Shown: positions 17,066-29,100 of the stretch, in pieces
Layout: every line of letters begins with the position of its first letter
Position numbering within the stretch: the stretch's first letter is position 1
NCBI RefSeq assembly: GCF_946886105.1
Contig: NZ_CAMPHV010000024.1
Coordinates: 1-64,000, forward strand
DNA length: 64,000 nt
Source of the DNA: an uncultured Pseudomonas sp.
Lineage (GTDB): Bacteria; Pseudomonadota; Gammaproteobacteria; Pseudomonadales; Pseudomonadaceae
Direction of reading: 5' to 3'
Program-made: the position numbers and the translations under genes
Notes under the pieces: generated by a model
Databases searched by the model: none
Seen by the model: only the letters and a program-made list of their open reading frames with translations
What the model was told of the DNA's origin: nothing

Positions 17066-18700
17066 ATGCTGCAATTGTTCGCGGACCTCGGATTTCGCTG
17101 GAAAATTGCCCTGCCGATACTGCTGCTCGCCATGTTGCTGATGCTCATGGGCATTCTGGGCATGCAAGGCATCAATCAGGTCAACGACTCCAACGCTCGC
17201 CTGACCAACCGCTACCTGCCCGCCATCAGCCTATTGCTGAACGCCGACCGGGATCTTTACCAGGCCTTCGTTGCCGAGCGCAGTCTGCTCGGCGAGGGTG
17301 GCAGCGAGCATATCGTCGAACTCACAGTCGCCCACGCCGAGAACGTCCAGCAGGCTTACGACCGCGTGCACAAATATGCCGACATGCAGCCCAGCGCCGA
17401 CGCCCTCAAATTGGTGGTCGATTTCGACCGCGGCTTCAGCCAATGGCAGGCGACGTCCAATCGCGTGATCGAGCTGGCGAACGGCGACCGCAATGCGGCT
17501 GCGCAACTCAGCTACGGCGATAGCGAAGCGCAGTTCGAGGCCATGCGCGACCCAATCGACAAACTGGGCGAGCTGGAAGACCTGGCCGCCAATCTCGAAG
17601 GCTCGGCGGCCATCGCCAGGGGCGATCAGCGCAGCTGGCAACAGGGCCTGATCGTTATCGTCAGCCTGCTGATCTGCGCGGTGCTGATCCTGGGTTTCCC
17701 GACTCTGGTGGTGCGCCCGCTGCACAACCTGCGGCAGCGCATCGAGCAAATCGCCGATGGTGACGGAGACCTGCGGGTACGCCTGGAGGTGCTCTCGCGC
17801 GACGAACTGGGCGAGCTCAGCACCGTCTTCAACCGCTTCCTCGACAAGCTGCAACCGCTGATCCAGGAAGTTCGCCGACTCACCGGCGAAGTGGCCGACT
17901 CGGCGCAGCAACTGGCAAGCATGGCCAAGGCCAATGACCGTCTGATCAGCAGCGAACACGCCGCGGTGGATCAGGTCAGCACGGCAGCGACCGAAATGAG
18001 TGCCGCCGTGCACGAGGTGGCGCGTAACGCACAGAACGCGGCCGACGCCGCACGCAGCGCCGAGAGCCAGTCCCGCGAGGGTACGCAGGTGGTAAGCGCG
18101 ACCATCCAGGCCATTCGCCAACTGGCTCGCGAAGTAGAAGGCGCCTCCGACACCATCCAGACGCTGGAGCAGGAAACCGCCAACATCGGCGCGGTGCTGG
18201 CGGTGATCAAGGGCATCGCCGAACAGACCAACCTGCTCGCGCTGAATGCCGCCATCGAAGCGGCCCGCGCCGGCGAACAGGGGCGTGGTTTCGCCGTGGT
18301 CGCCGACGAGGTAAGGGCCCTGGCTGCGCGCACCCAGGACTCGACCAAGGATATCCAGCAAATGATCGAGCGCCTGCAGAACGGTGTGCAGAACGCGGTC
18401 CAGGCCATGCATGCGGGCAGCGAGAAGGCCCGCGACAGCGTCGAACGTGCGAGCGGCGTGGATGGCGTGCTGTCCGCCACCAGCGACTCGGTGGCGCGCA
18501 TCAACGACATGGCCGCACAGATCGCCACGGCCTGCGAGGAGCAGAGCTGCGTGACCGAGGAGATCGCGCGCAATATCAGCGATATCCGCGACCTGTCCGA
18601 CGAAGCGGCGCTGACTTCCGAGCAGAGCGCTCAAGCCAGCGCACGCTTGTCCGAGCTGACCCATAAGCTGGCTCAGCTGGTTGGGCGCTTTCGTGTTTAA
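17066..18700 (+). CDS. Methyl-accepting chemotaxis protein, four-helix-bundle sensor
   Basis: A 544-aa chemoreceptor. TM1 is at about residues 13-35. The periplasmic region (about 36-190) looks like a four-helix bundle, with [15 protein letters not shown] and [15 protein letters not shown] near its start. TM2 is at about 192-214, HAMP at about 215-268, and the signalling domain contains [20 protein letters not shown] near 386-405. It ends in LVGRFRV with no tail. ATG 17066 follows a GGGAG-containing stretch. It stands alone, not in an operon. Its stop codon TAA is also the first three bases of a TAACAGGCTGTTGAAAAA sequence resembling a MITE end. Confidence 0.92.
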   Translation: MLQLFADLGFRWKIALPILLLAMLLMLMGILGMQGINQVNDSNARLTNRYLPAISLLLNADRDLYQAFVAERSLLGEGGSEHIVELTVAHAENVQQAYDRVHKYADMQPSADALKLVVDFDRGFSQWQATSNRVIELANGDRNAAAQLSYGDSEAQFEAMRDPIDKLGELEDLAANLEGSAAIARGDQRSWQQGLIVIVSLLICAVLILGFPTLVVRPLHNLRQRIEQIADGDGDLRVRLEVLSRDELGELSTVFNRFLDKLQPLIQEVRRLTGEVADSAQQLASMAKANDRLISSEHAAVDQVSTAATEMSAAVHEVARNAQNAADAARSAESQSREGTQVVSATIQAIRQLAREVEGASDTIQTLEQETANIGAVLAVIKGIAEQTNLLALNAAIEAARAGEQGRGFAVVADEVRALAARTQDSTKDIQQMIERLQNGVQNAVQAMHAGSEKARDSVERASGVDGVLSATSDSVARINDMAAQIATACEEQSCVTEEIARNISDIRDLSDEAALTSEQSAQASARLSELTHKLAQLVGRFRV

Positions 18701-18715
18701 CAGGCTGTTGAAAAA
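18698..18715 (+). repeat. Solo MITE-end-like sequence overlapping the receptor stop
   Basis: TAACAGGCTGTTGAAAAA differs at one base from the left end of the element at 36816 (TAACAGGCCGTTGAAAAA). No matching right end is found in the next 230 nt, so this may be a truncated or solo element end. It supplies the stop codon of the chemoreceptor. Confidence 0.4.
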
Positions 18716-18823
18716 GCTATATAGCCGTTAGTCGTTGCATGCGCCGCGGCTCGCGCCTCCCACAGACCGTAGGGGTTTTCCAGCGACTCGCTGCGGCGCC
18801 TCAGTTGATCCGCTGACGTTGCG

Positions 18824-18870
18824 CTTGGGCCGCGATGACCTTGCAGATGCTGAAGGTATCGCGGCCCAAG
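18824..18870. terminator. 13-bp perfect inverted repeat between convergent genes
   Basis: CTTGGGCCGCGAT (18824-18836) and its exact complement (18858-18870) enclose a 21-nt loop. It lies in the 227-nt gap between the receptor (+) and the OmpA-barrel gene (-), where a two-way terminator would be expected. There is no T-tract, so a factor-dependent stop or an RNA-stabilising hairpin is equally possible. Confidence 0.4.
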
Positions 18871-18927
18871 CCCCTTCCACGGAGCGCGACGGATGACTCG
18901 CGTCGCGACACCGGAAGCCCGTCGACC

Positions 18928-21900
18928 TCAGTACTTGCCGACGGCGTTGAAGAACCAGCCCTGGCTGCGGTACGACAGGTCGGTCAGGTCATCGCTGAAG
19001 TCGCTGAAGTTGTAGCCGACGCCGGCCTTGAAGTGATTGCCGAAGTGACGATAGACGCCGACCAGCACGCCGGTACGGCTGTCCTTGGCGGCGAACTCGT
19101 CACGCCGGCGGATCTCGGCCATCAAATCCCACTTCTTAACCACATGCCAATCCACGCGAGCGGCGATCAGCTGACCGCGGCTGTCGAACCAGTCGGCCGA
19201 GCTGTCGCGGCTCATGCGCAGCTCGCTGAGGCGATAGGCGTACTTGCCGCCGACGCTCCAGCGCTCGTTGAGGTCGTAGATGCCGTCGATGGCGAAGACG
19301 TGGCTGCGCTGGGCGTAGTCGACCGTGCTGCCGGTGGCCGTGGACACCTGGTCCGGCGGCGGCAGGTCCTCCAGGTAGGTGTACTTGGTCAGCAGGTTGA
19401 GCTTGTCGTTGAACACCGGGCGGTAGGCATAGCCCAACGAAGCCTCGATGAAATCGCCGTTGAAGTAATCGCCACGGTCGGAGTCGCCCACCGAGAAATC
19501 CAGCTTGCCGATGAAGCGCCAGTCTGGGTTGACCTTGTAGCTGATGTTGTTGCGCATCAGCCACACGCTCAGGTCCTGCACGGCACTGCTGTCCTCGCGG
19601 TATTCAAGACGGCTGGCGTAGCGCAGATCGCCATTGCTGTAGCCGACCTTGCCGCCGATGGCGCGGCGTTTCAGCGCGTAATCGGTCTCTTCGTTGAAGG
19701 TGCCGAATTCGGTGGTGACGCCGTAGCTCCAGTAGTCATCCGGGGCGAAGTCCAGGCCGTAGCCCTGGATCAGGCCGGCCTGATCGCCGTGCTGCAAGCG
19801 CTGCTCGGCGTAGACGCTGGTGCTGTCGGTCCAGCGCGAACGGGCGCCGGAGACGAACTGCCCGGTGCGGCCACTGCCGCCCAGACCGCTGCGGCTGGCG
19901 AAGCCGTCGTCGCTGCGGTCGCTGTCCAGCTGGTAGTTGAGGTAAACATTGGTGCGGTCGGAGGCGTCGTAGCCGATACCGGCCTTGGCGCCCACGCCGA
20001 GGTTGCCGCCGGACAGCTCGCCGTTCAGCGAGGTGCGTTCGTTGAGGCGGTAATCGCCACCGACGCCCAGGCGGTTGTTGGCCTGGCGCCCGCCGTCGCG
20101 GCTGACGGTGCCCTGGCCGAAACCGTACACCGACCAGTCCTCTTCGGCGTGGTAGAGCGCCTGGAGCAGCACATCGTTGCGCTCGCCTTCATCGTAGTCG
20201 CCGTCGTCGGCACCGGCATAGGTGCCGGTGTAGAGGTTGCGGTAGGCGCCGCCGTAAGTCTGGCGGTCGTTGCGCAGGCCGGCGGACAGGCGCCAGGCCT
20301 CGCTCAGGTCATAGGCCACGATACCCTCGGCGGCCCGGCGCGAACGGCCACCGTCTTCCTCGGTCTGGTCGGCCTTCAGCGTCACCTCGGTCTTCTCGCC
20401 GAGCGGCGCGGTGTAGCTGCCGCCGACCTGGTCGCTGGCCAGTTCGGACAACCGCCCCGGCGCGGAGAAGCCGGCGTCGCGGCTTTCGTAATAGAAGGTG
20501 CCGCGACCCTCGGCGTCGTCGACCACGTCCTTGAGGTCGAAAGCGGTCTCGATGCGGTTGGCGCGGGCGCGCGAATCGGTACCCGCGACTTCCTGGCCGA
20601 AGCCGAAACCGCCGTCGTAGGAGAAGCGCTGGTCGAGACTGTCGCCTTCGCTCTGCGCCGACTCCAGCTTCATCCAAGTGCCTTCGCTGTGGCGCAGCAA
20701 CAGGTCGCCGCCGCCCAGGGTCTGGTCTTCGCGGCCGGTCTGCTCCTGCATGCTGCCGGTGACGCCGACACGCACCTTGTCGTTGACCCAGTAGGCGGCG
20801 CGGCCGCCGTAGGCCAGGTCGTCGAGCTGTTGCAGGCCCGGCGAGTATTCGTAGCCGACGACGAGGAACGCCGGGTTGCCGGAGAGGCTGCCGCCGGAGC
20901 GGATCAAGGTGCTGCCGTCGGCGGTGGCCGACAGCGGCTGGGTGAGGATCACCCGGCCTTGCATCGAGTTGACCTCGTAGTCGATGCCGGCGACCAGGTC
21001 CTGGCTGTGTAGCACCAGGCCGGAATCCTTGTCGCGCACCTCGATGCGCACCCGCTCGCTGCCTTCGGTGATGTCCTGGTGGCGCAGGTAGTACAGCGAA
21101 CCACCGGTGCCGCGGAAATCCTCGCGGGCCGAGGCGGTACCCGGCTCGGCGGCGAAGCCTTCGACCTGCAGGCGGCGTTCGCCGAACGCGGTGAAGGCAT
21201 CGTCGCGGTAACGCACCTGGGCACCGTAGAGGCTGCGGTCGATCTGGGTCAGCTCGGTCTCGCGGATCTGCTCGCGGAAGTTGCCCCACATGGCATGGGA
21301 CTTCTCGTCCTCGACCTTGACGTAGAACTTGCCACGGGTCGGCGCGTCCTCGACCAGGGTCGAGTCGTCGCCGAAGGTCGCCCAGCCCTTGTCCGAGTCG
21401 GAGCTCATGCGCCGCAGGAACTCGCGCGGGTCCTTGTCGTTGAAGTTGCTGAACAGGCTGTCGGCCGGCCCCTCGCCGGTATCGACGCTACCGGTGATGG
21501 TGTATTTGTCGTCGACCTTGCCCTTGGTATAGAAGGCCAGACGCCCATCGGCGTACAGCTCGTCGTAGTAGCGGTCCTCCTGGGTGACCAGGCGCGCCGG
21601 GCCGCTGGTGTCCTGCTGGCCGACGGTGAAGTCGGCGATGGCCACGGTGAACCAGTCGTTCTGCGGCAGGCGCAGGTCGCGGCGGTAGATACGCCCTTTG
21701 CCCTGGTCGTCGAGTACCGCCACTTCCACGGTGTGCAGACCGCGCGGAATGATCTGCGCGCTGGCGAAGGTGCCACTGCCGTCCACCGGCACCGGCCGGC
21801 CCATGACGAACACGTGCTGACCGTCTTTCACCTGCTTGCCGTTGATCGTCACCGTGCCGCCGGCCACCGGGATGGTGTGGCGTTGCAGGCGGTTGCCGCC

Positions 21901-23133
21901 GTAACCCGCGAGCAGGTCGGCGGCGATTTCTTCATCCATCTCCTTGGCCAGTTCGCCACGGGCGACATTGAGCAGCTGCACGCTGGTTTCGTCGTAACGG
22001 CCCTGCTCGTCGTAGACACGCAGTTGGTAATAGACGCGCTCGGGGGTGCCGGCCGCGGGCGTCCAGCTGCCGTTGAGCTGCGAGTCGAGGGCGATGGTTT
22101 CCAGCACCTGCGGCTCGCCGAACAGGCGCCGCTTGCCGATGATCCGCACCTCGGCGCGCTTGATCCAGTGCAGGTAATTGCTATAACCGCTGAAGGTCTG
22201 CGGCTCGCCGATGCGCGCCACGCGCGCGCCGGACACCAGATTCAGACGCGGCTGCGCCGACAGGTTGTCGAAGCGCACCTGCAGCAGGTCGTGGGCCAGG
22301 GCCACGTCGACGCAACGCTGGGTATCGGCGCTGCCGGCGGTGCCGCCAGCACCGTGCGGCTGGCCGTCGATGCTGATGCGGAACGGCGCCATGCCTTCCT
22401 CGGCCACGCTGCCCGGCGCACAGGCCTGCGGCTTGGCCGGGGTGCTGACGACGGACTCGTCGTACCAGATTTCCACTTCCACGCGGCGGTTCAGCGCCCA
22501 GGCCTGCGGGCTGTCGCCCTGCATCAGCGGCTCGCTGGGCCCGCGGCTGTCGAGCTGGATCTGCTCGGGTTTAAGGTTCAGGCGCTGGCGGAACACCTCG
22601 CCGACTTCCTTGGCGCGTTGCAAACCCAGACCCTGGTTGTCGGTGTAGATGGCCTGAGTACGCTGCGACAGATGCTGCGGGTCGGTATGGCCGATCAGGC
22701 GCAGGCGCAGATTGCGCTTGCCGGCCAGACGCTTCATGAGTTTTTCCAGGACATCGCTGTCGCGCTCGGGCACCGCCGAACGGCCGGAAGCGAAGCGCAC
22801 CACCGGCAGGCCGTCGCGCAACACCACCGAACTGACCCGCTCCTCGCCCACCTCGAGCAGTTGCTCACGCTCGCCCAGGGCACCGTCGAGCTGCCAGAGA
22901 ATCAGCTTTTCGCGCGGCAGCTCACGCTCGGCGTTGGCCGGCAATGCCGGCAAACCGCCCGGGGTGAAGGGCCGCCGCTGCAACAGCGACTCGTCTTCCA
23001 TCGCCCCACGCGGCCCTTGCAGGCCACAGCCTTTGCCTACTTCACATTGTTCGGCGGCGATCGACACGGCGACGGCCAACGGGTTCAACGTCAGTGCGGC
23101 GATGCCGCACACCAACAAATTACGCATGCTCAT
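18928..23133 (-). CDS. OmpA-domain outer-membrane beta-barrel protein (1401 aa)
   Basis: Counted from ATG 23133, which overlaps the upstream DUF11 gene by 4 nt. A signal peptide ends near residue 27 (SIAA/EQ). An OmpA-like peptidoglycan-binding domain covers about residues 105-225 (VVRFASGRSAVPER, LIGHTDPQHLSQR, NRRVEVEIWY). Ig-like or carboxypeptidase-regulatory-like segments follow (about 230-490, for example VTINGKQVKDG). The last 900 or so residues are rich in alternating aromatic/Gly strands typical of a very large outer-membrane barrel, ending in WFFNAVGKY. An N-terminal rather than C-terminal OmpA domain is unusual. It probably anchors, exports or displays the 2432-aa protein encoded just before it. 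Confidence 0.75.
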   Translation of the reverse strand: MSMRNLLVCGIAALTLNPLAVAVSIAAEQCEVGKGCGLQGPRGAMEDESLLQRRPFTPGGLPALPANAERELPREKLILWQLDGALGEREQLLEVGEERVSSVVLRDGLPVVRFASGRSAVPERDSDVLEKLMKRLAGKRNLRLRLIGHTDPQHLSQRTQAIYTDNQGLGLQRAKEVGEVFRQRLNLKPEQIQLDSRGPSEPLMQGDSPQAWALNRRVEVEIWYDESVVSTPAKPQACAPGSVAEEGMAPFRISIDGQPHGAGGTAGSADTQRCVDVALAHDLLQVRFDNLSAQPRLNLVSGARVARIGEPQTFSGYSNYLHWIKRAEVRIIGKRRLFGEPQVLETIALDSQLNGSWTPAAGTPERVYYQLRVYDEQGRYDETSVQLLNVARGELAKEMDEEIAADLLAGYGGNRLQRHTIPVAGGTVTINGKQVKDGQHVFVMGRPVPVDGSGTFASAQIIPRGLHTVEVAVLDDQGKGRIYRRDLRLPQNDWFTVAIADFTVGQQDTSGPARLVTQEDRYYDELYADGRLAFYTKGKVDDKYTITGSVDTGEGPADSLFSNFNDKDPREFLRRMSSDSDKGWATFGDDSTLVEDAPTRGKFYVKVEDEKSHAMWGNFREQIRETELTQIDRSLYGAQVRYRDDAFTAFGERRLQVEGFAAEPGTASAREDFRGTGGSLYYLRHQDITEGSERVRIEVRDKDSGLVLHSQDLVAGIDYEVNSMQGRVILTQPLSATADGSTLIRSGGSLSGNPAFLVVGYEYSPGLQQLDDLAYGGRAAYWVNDKVRVGVTGSMQEQTGREDQTLGGGDLLLRHSEGTWMKLESAQSEGDSLDQRFSYDGGFGFGQEVAGTDSRARANRIETAFDLKDVVDDAEGRGTFYYESRDAGFSAPGRLSELASDQVGGSYTAPLGEKTEVTLKADQTEEDGGRSRRAAEGIVAYDLSEAWRLSAGLRNDRQTYGGAYRNLYTGTYAGADDGDYDEGERNDVLLQALYHAEEDWSVYGFGQGTVSRDGGRQANNRLGVGGDYRLNERTSLNGELSGGNLGVGAKAGIGYDASDRTNVYLNYQLDSDRSDDGFASRSGLGGSGRTGQFVSGARSRWTDSTSVYAEQRLQHGDQAGLIQGYGLDFAPDDYWSYGVTTEFGTFNEETDYALKRRAIGGKVGYSNGDLRYASRLEYREDSSAVQDLSVWLMRNNISYKVNPDWRFIGKLDFSVGDSDRGDYFNGDFIEASLGYAYRPVFNDKLNLLTKYTYLEDLPPPDQVSTATGSTVDYAQRSHVFAIDGIYDLNERWSVGGKYAYRLSELRMSRDSSADWFDSRGQLIAARVDWHVVKKWDLMAEIRRRDEFAAKDSRTGVLVGVYRHFGNHFKAGVGYNFSDFSDDLTDLSYRSQGWFFNAVGKY

Positions 23134-26100
23134 CGGATCACCTCCACGCTATCAGTCGCCGGTACGATTTCTTCCTCCAGTTGCAGGTCGTAACAGCAGT
23201 CGTGGGGCTCCCAGTGCTCCTTGATCCAATCCTTCACATGGCCGACACGTTCACGCGCGTCGCTCACCTCACCGTCCACCGGCATGCGGTAGGCGATGCG
23301 CAGGATCGACGGCTCGGCGTACAGCAGCTTGAGCACCTCGTCGAGGCGCGCCTGGTATTGCGCGGTCAGCAGATTGTTGGCGTCGAAGGCCTCGCTGCTC
23401 AGGTCCAGACGCACCACGCGGTGGATGCTGGCGCCGAAGTTGGCCTTGACCAGGCGACCCTGGGTCATGCGCACCACGCGCGGGTTCTCGGTGACGATGC
23501 GGTAGCCGCTCGGCAGGCTGCGCTCGTCGACCTTGAGGATGAAGTTGCTGCCACGCAGCTCGCTGGGCACGTCGGCACAGGCGATGTGATAGCGGCCGTG
23601 TTCGTCGGTGGTCACCAGCCAGCCCCGCGGCGTGGCCAGGCGCACGCCGGGGATGCCGGGCTCGCCTTCGTCCTGATAACCGTTGCGGTTCTGGTCATCG
23701 AAGACCTTGCCGATCAGGTCCGAGCAGTCGAAGGTCGGGTCGGCGACCACCCGCACACTGGCGGTGGCGACGTTGGACACACGCGCATTGGCGATCATGT
23801 TCAGCGCCCAAGTCTGGTTGACGTATTCGTTGAAACCGACGCCCGAACCCACCACCAGCAACAGCTTGATGGTCAACACCTGGCCACCGGTCAGGGTGCG
23901 GTTCGGCCAGCGCAGGCGCCGCCCTTCGACCTCTGGTTCCACCGGTACGCCGTCAATCTGCGCGGAGTTCTTGATGTACTTGAAGCCCGGCGGCATCTGA
24001 TCCTCGATGGCGATATCGGCCAGCGAGTTGGACAGGGTGTTGCGCGCGGTCAGCACGTACGGCACCAGCTCGCCGCGGGTCACGTTGACCTTCGGCGTGT
24101 TCTTGGTCATGACGATGGCGCCGCCGAGGATCGGGTCGATCGGGATGTGGTTGTTGACCACATCGGCCGAAGTCGCGCCCAGCACGAAGCTGAAGTAGTA
24201 CTGGGTGGTGTTATTGCTCGCGCCGAGCCCGGCCGTAGTGACCGGACAGGTGGCGGCATCGTGCAGGGTCACGGCTTCCGCCGGCGCCTGGTTGCTGTTC
24301 TGCACCAGTGCCGGATCTGGAAGTGCAGTAACGCTCAGGGTGTTGCTGCACGCCGGGATCAGCGTCGATGGCCCCTGCACGTAGCCCGCGGGCACGGTCA
24401 CGCTAAGGGTGTAAGTGCCGGCCGGCGCAGTCGCCAGCAGCAGGAACTGATACAGGCCATCGGCACCGGTGGTCTGCTGCAACGAACCGCCCAGCACCTG
24501 CGACGCGTCGAAGCCGACGGGGCCGCTGATGCTGACCACGGCGCCACGCACCGGTTGCCGGCTGATGGCGTCATACACCACACCGGCCGGGTCGATCGGC
24601 AAACTCTGCTCGACGACGTTGCGGCCCGCGGTAATGGTGATGCCGGCCAAGGTGCCGTCGCGGTTGTCGGCACCCGCCGGGTTGCCCGAACCGGCACTGC
24701 CCGGCGTGTAGGCGATACCCTGCTCGTTGGGCACCGGACGACCGAACAGCGTACCGGTTTCCGGGTGGCGGAAGCGCACCTCGTAACCGCTGCCCGGGGT
24801 CAGGTTGGCGAAAGCATAAGCGCCATCGGCATCGGAGGTGGTGGTGGCCACCTCCACGCCGTTGCGCATCAGCTCCACGGTCCAGCCGGACAGGCGCGCC
24901 TCGCCCGGATCGAGCACGCGGTCATGGTTGATGTCGAACCACACCGTACCGGACAGGCTGGGAATGGTGACTTCGGCGAACCAGTTATCGACCGAGAGCG
25001 TATTGCCGGTCAGGTCGATGCCGCTGATCCGGCTCGGCTCCTCGGTGACCACACCGCCGGCGCTGCCCGCGGTCGTCGAGCCATTGATCAAGCCGCTCGG
25101 TTGATTGGGCTGGAGCAGTTCGTAGGTACCCGCCGGCAGGCCGACGAAGCTGAAGGTGCCGTCGCTGGCGGTGACGGTCGTCAGGTTCACCGGGTTGCCG
25201 TTGATATCGACGCCGCTGAGCACCACCGTCTCCCCACCCAGACCACTGTCGCCGGTGCCGGGTGCGCTGTCGGTGTCGCGGTCATGGAAGACCTGGCCGT
25301 GGATGCTACGGCCGTTGACGATCTCGGCGAAGTCATTGCCCTCGGACACATAGCCCGGTGTCAGGGTGATGCCGCTGATCGCGCTGGGCACGGTGGCCGG
25401 CGAGGTCACGCTCGGCACAGCGCCGCTGCTGTTGCCGGCGACGGTCTTGCCGTTGGTGGTGCCGCTCGGTTGGATCGGCTCGGTAACCGTGTAGGTACCG
25501 GGCTGCAGACCGCTGAAGTGGTACTGGCCGCTGCTGTCGGTGGTGGTGCTCGTGCTCACCGGCTGGCCCTGCCAGTCGGTGCCGCTGAGGCTGATGGAGA
25601 CACCGGACAAGCCGCTGTCGCCGCCCTGGCGGAGGCCGTCGTTGTTCTGGTCGATGAACACCGCGCCGCTGATGCTGGCCGGCGCCACCTCGGGGAAATC
25701 GTTGCGTTGCGAACCGCTGGTTTCACCGCCGGCGCCGTCGTCGTTGAGGACGATGCCCTCGATCTGGCTGCTGGTGGCGGTGGCGTTGCCGCCCGTACCG
25801 GGCGTGCCGCTGCTGCCGTTGGCCGGGGTGATGCTACCGGGCACCGGTGGCGCATTGAGCGTGCCGGACGGCTGCGTCGCCTGGCACACCGAATAGGTGC
25901 CGGCCGGCAGCCCGGCGAACAGGTAGTTGCCCGCGCTATCGGTGCTGAACGGGTTGAGCAGGCCGTTGATGCCGCTGACCGGGGTGCCGCTGGCGCAAGT
26001 CGCGCCGCTGCGCAGTTCGATGGCGACGCCGCTCAATGGGCTGTCGGTGCCCGCCTGGTAGGTGCCGTTCTGGTCGTTGTCGAGGTACACACGTCCGGAG

Positions 26101-29100
26101 ATGAAACCGAGCGTGCTGACCCGCAGGGTGGCGTAGGCCGGCTCCGGGTTGTTGCCGAAGTCGGTCTGCAGCGCGCCCGCCGGGATCTGGTTGGTGTGCT
26201 CGCCGGCGGTGTCGGCGGTGACATCCACCTCGATGGTGCAGCCCCCCGCCGGGACCACGGTGCCGCTGGCCAAACGCACAAGCGTGGCGCCGGCCGTGGC
26301 GGTGACGTTAGCCGACGGACAGGTGCCGGCGATATTCGGTACGGCGGCGACCCTGACCTGCCCGGGGGAATCCGGCAGATTGTCGGTCATCGCCGCGGTC
26401 AGCGTCATGGCCGAGGCATTCGGGTTGTTGACGAAGATGGTCAGTGTCGAAATGCCATTCTGCGCGATGACCGCAGGAGCGAACTGCTTGCTCACGGTGG
26501 GCGGACTGGAAATCACCAGGCGCGCGCGGGTCTGCTCGGTGTTGCTCACGCCTTCGAAGCTGGTCACGTCGCCGGCGGCGATGGTGTTGGTGTAGGTGCC
26601 GGCGATGTTGCTCAGCACGGCCACACTGACCGTACAGTTGCCATTACCCGCGAGGTTGCCGCCGGCCAAACGCACCGAGGTGCCGGACGGCGTGGCACTG
26701 ACGCTGCCGCCGCAGCTGTTGCTGATCGCCGGAACCTGGGCCACGACCAACCCGGTGGGCAGGTTGTCGAGGTAGGCCACGCCGGTGAGCGGCGAGCTGT
26801 TCGGGTTGTCCAGACGGATGCTCAGGGTCAGGGCGGTACCGGCGGTGCCGTTGGCGGTGCCGGTGGTGAAGCCGACCGGGTCGCCGGCATCCAGGGTGCG
26901 CGTGGCGATGGCCTTGTGCACGACGATCGGCGCCTTGACCCGCAGGGTGTCGCTGGTCGGTCCGGTGTTACTGATCGGCGTCCCTTCAGCCGTGGCGACG
27001 ATGCTGTTGGCCGGGATGGTGTTGAGGTAGTCGCCCTGGGTGTTCGACAGCACGTCGATTTCCACATAGCAGCTGGCCGGCGCGCTGCCGCTGCCCGCGG
27101 CGATGTTACCGCCGCTGATCGTCACCTGGCCGGAATCGCTGCTGACACTGCCCTGGCAGGTGGTCAAGGCGTTGGCCGGGCTGGCGCTGGTCAACCCCGC
27201 CGGGTAGGTGTCGGTCAGCGTCAAGTCGCTGATCGGTTGGGAGGTCGGGTTGTAGAAGGTGATACGCAGGCGCGAGCGCTCGTTGGGTGCGACCACGTTA
27301 GGGGTGAACTGCTTGGTCACGCCCAGGCCGGTGCTGGTTAGCAGGCTGCTCGAGGCCGGCTGGGTGTTGCTCACACCCTGGTCGGTGGTGATCGCGCCGA
27401 CCGGCACTGTGTCGGTCACGGTACCGGTGATCGCCATGGTGACGTCGACGGTCACGGTACAGGTTTCGCCAACCGGCAGGCTGGCATCGCTGAGGCTGAA
27501 CGAGGTGGCGTTCGGGCTGGCGCTGACAACGCCGCCGGTACAGGTGGTGATGGCGTTGGCCACGCTGGCGATGCGCTCGCCGGTCGGCGTGCCGTCGACC
27601 AGACCGGTATCGGTGAAATAGTTGCTCAGGTCGAGATTGGTCAGGTCCAGGCTGCCACTGTTGAACAGGGTCAGGGTCAACTGGGTCACCGCGCCCGGCG
27701 CCGCCACACTGGCGGTGGCGTGGTTGACGCTGACGGTAACAGCGCCGCCGCTGGCGTTTTGCAGGGTCGCGCCGAATGCGGCGACGTTCTGCACGCCGCC
27801 GGCGGCGGTGAGCTGGCCGGGAGCGATGCTGTTGACCCAGTCGCCGCCACCGCTGGCGGTGACGTCGAAGAGCAGTTCGCAGGTGCTGTTACCGGCGATC
27901 TGCGCGCCGCTCAGGCTGACCACTGCAGCGCCGGGCGCGGCGGAAACCACCGGCGAGCCGGCGCAGGTCGAGTAGGCGTTGGCCGGGTTGGCGACCGTCA
28001 TCCCGGCCGGCAGGTTGTCGGTGATCGCCACATCGTTGAGCACGCCGGACTGGCTGTTGCTCAGGCTCAGGGTGACGGTGGACATGCCGCCGGACTGGAT
28101 GGTGGTGGGGGCGAACGATTTGCTGCCGCTCAGGGCCGAAAGGAAGTTGATGGTCGCGACCACTTCCGGGCTGGTCAGGGTATCGGTCGTGCCATCGGAG
28201 AAGGTCTCGGTGGCGCTGGCCGATACGCGGTTGTCGTACTGGCCGGCGGCGCCGCTGACGTTCACCCGCAGGCGGCAGCGTCCGGCTGCGCCCAGACCGC
28301 CATTGGCCCGCGCGGGTACCGTGGCGCCGCTGAGCACCACCTGATTGCTACCCGGTACCGCGGTGACGGTGCCGCCGCAGGTGGTGGAAGCGTTGTTCGG
28401 CAAGGCGACGAGCATCGGCGTGCCGTTGCTACCCGTCGGCAGGTTGTCGGTGAGGCTGACGTTGGTGAGCGGCTGCGCGGACAGGTTGACCAATTCGATG
28501 GTCATGGTCGCCGCGGTTCCCTCGGGCTTGGAGCTGGCGTCGAAGCTTTTCTCCACGGTCAGCGTACTGCTGCTGACGCTGAACTGCGCATTGGTCGAGG
28601 TGTGGTTGCAGATGTTGCCGGCGGTGCAGACGTCACCGGCGTCGATCTGGTTGACGATGGCGCCATTGGGCGCGCCTACCGGGACCATGGCCCAGAACGT
28701 CACGGTGCAGTTCGCCGGGTTGCCGGCACTGCCCGCCGGCATGTCGAAGGTGAATACCGGGTCGCTCGCGGTGCCGCCGAGCGCCAACGCGCTACAACCC
28801 GTACCACTGAGTACCGGCGCCGGTTTTTCCGGCAGATTGAGCAGCAACATGCCGTTGGGCAGGTTGTCGGTCAGCGCCACCCCGCTCTGCGCGGATGCCG
28901 AGTAGTTGCGCGTGGTGACGGTGAACAGCACCGGGTTGCCGGGGGTGACGATCGACGGGCTGCTGGTTTTTTCCACCAGGAACTGATCGACCACCGTAAC
29001 CGAGGCGCTCACACCCTGGCTGACCACATCGCTCGGGCTGCTCACCGTCACATCGCCAGGGGCGATGGTGTTGGTGAACGACTGCGGCACGCCGGCCACC

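Noticed and set aside
18835..23193. Two long plus-strand frames (725 and 704 codons)
   Set aside because: Antisense to the OmpA-barrel gene; composition is typical of a complementary-strand shadow and no motif is recognisable.
23094..27341. 1415-codon plus-strand open frame
   Set aside because: It is antisense to the DUF11 gene; the product is a low-information run of Gly/Ala/Val/Arg/His typical of a GC-rich shadow frame, with no domain and no ribosome site.
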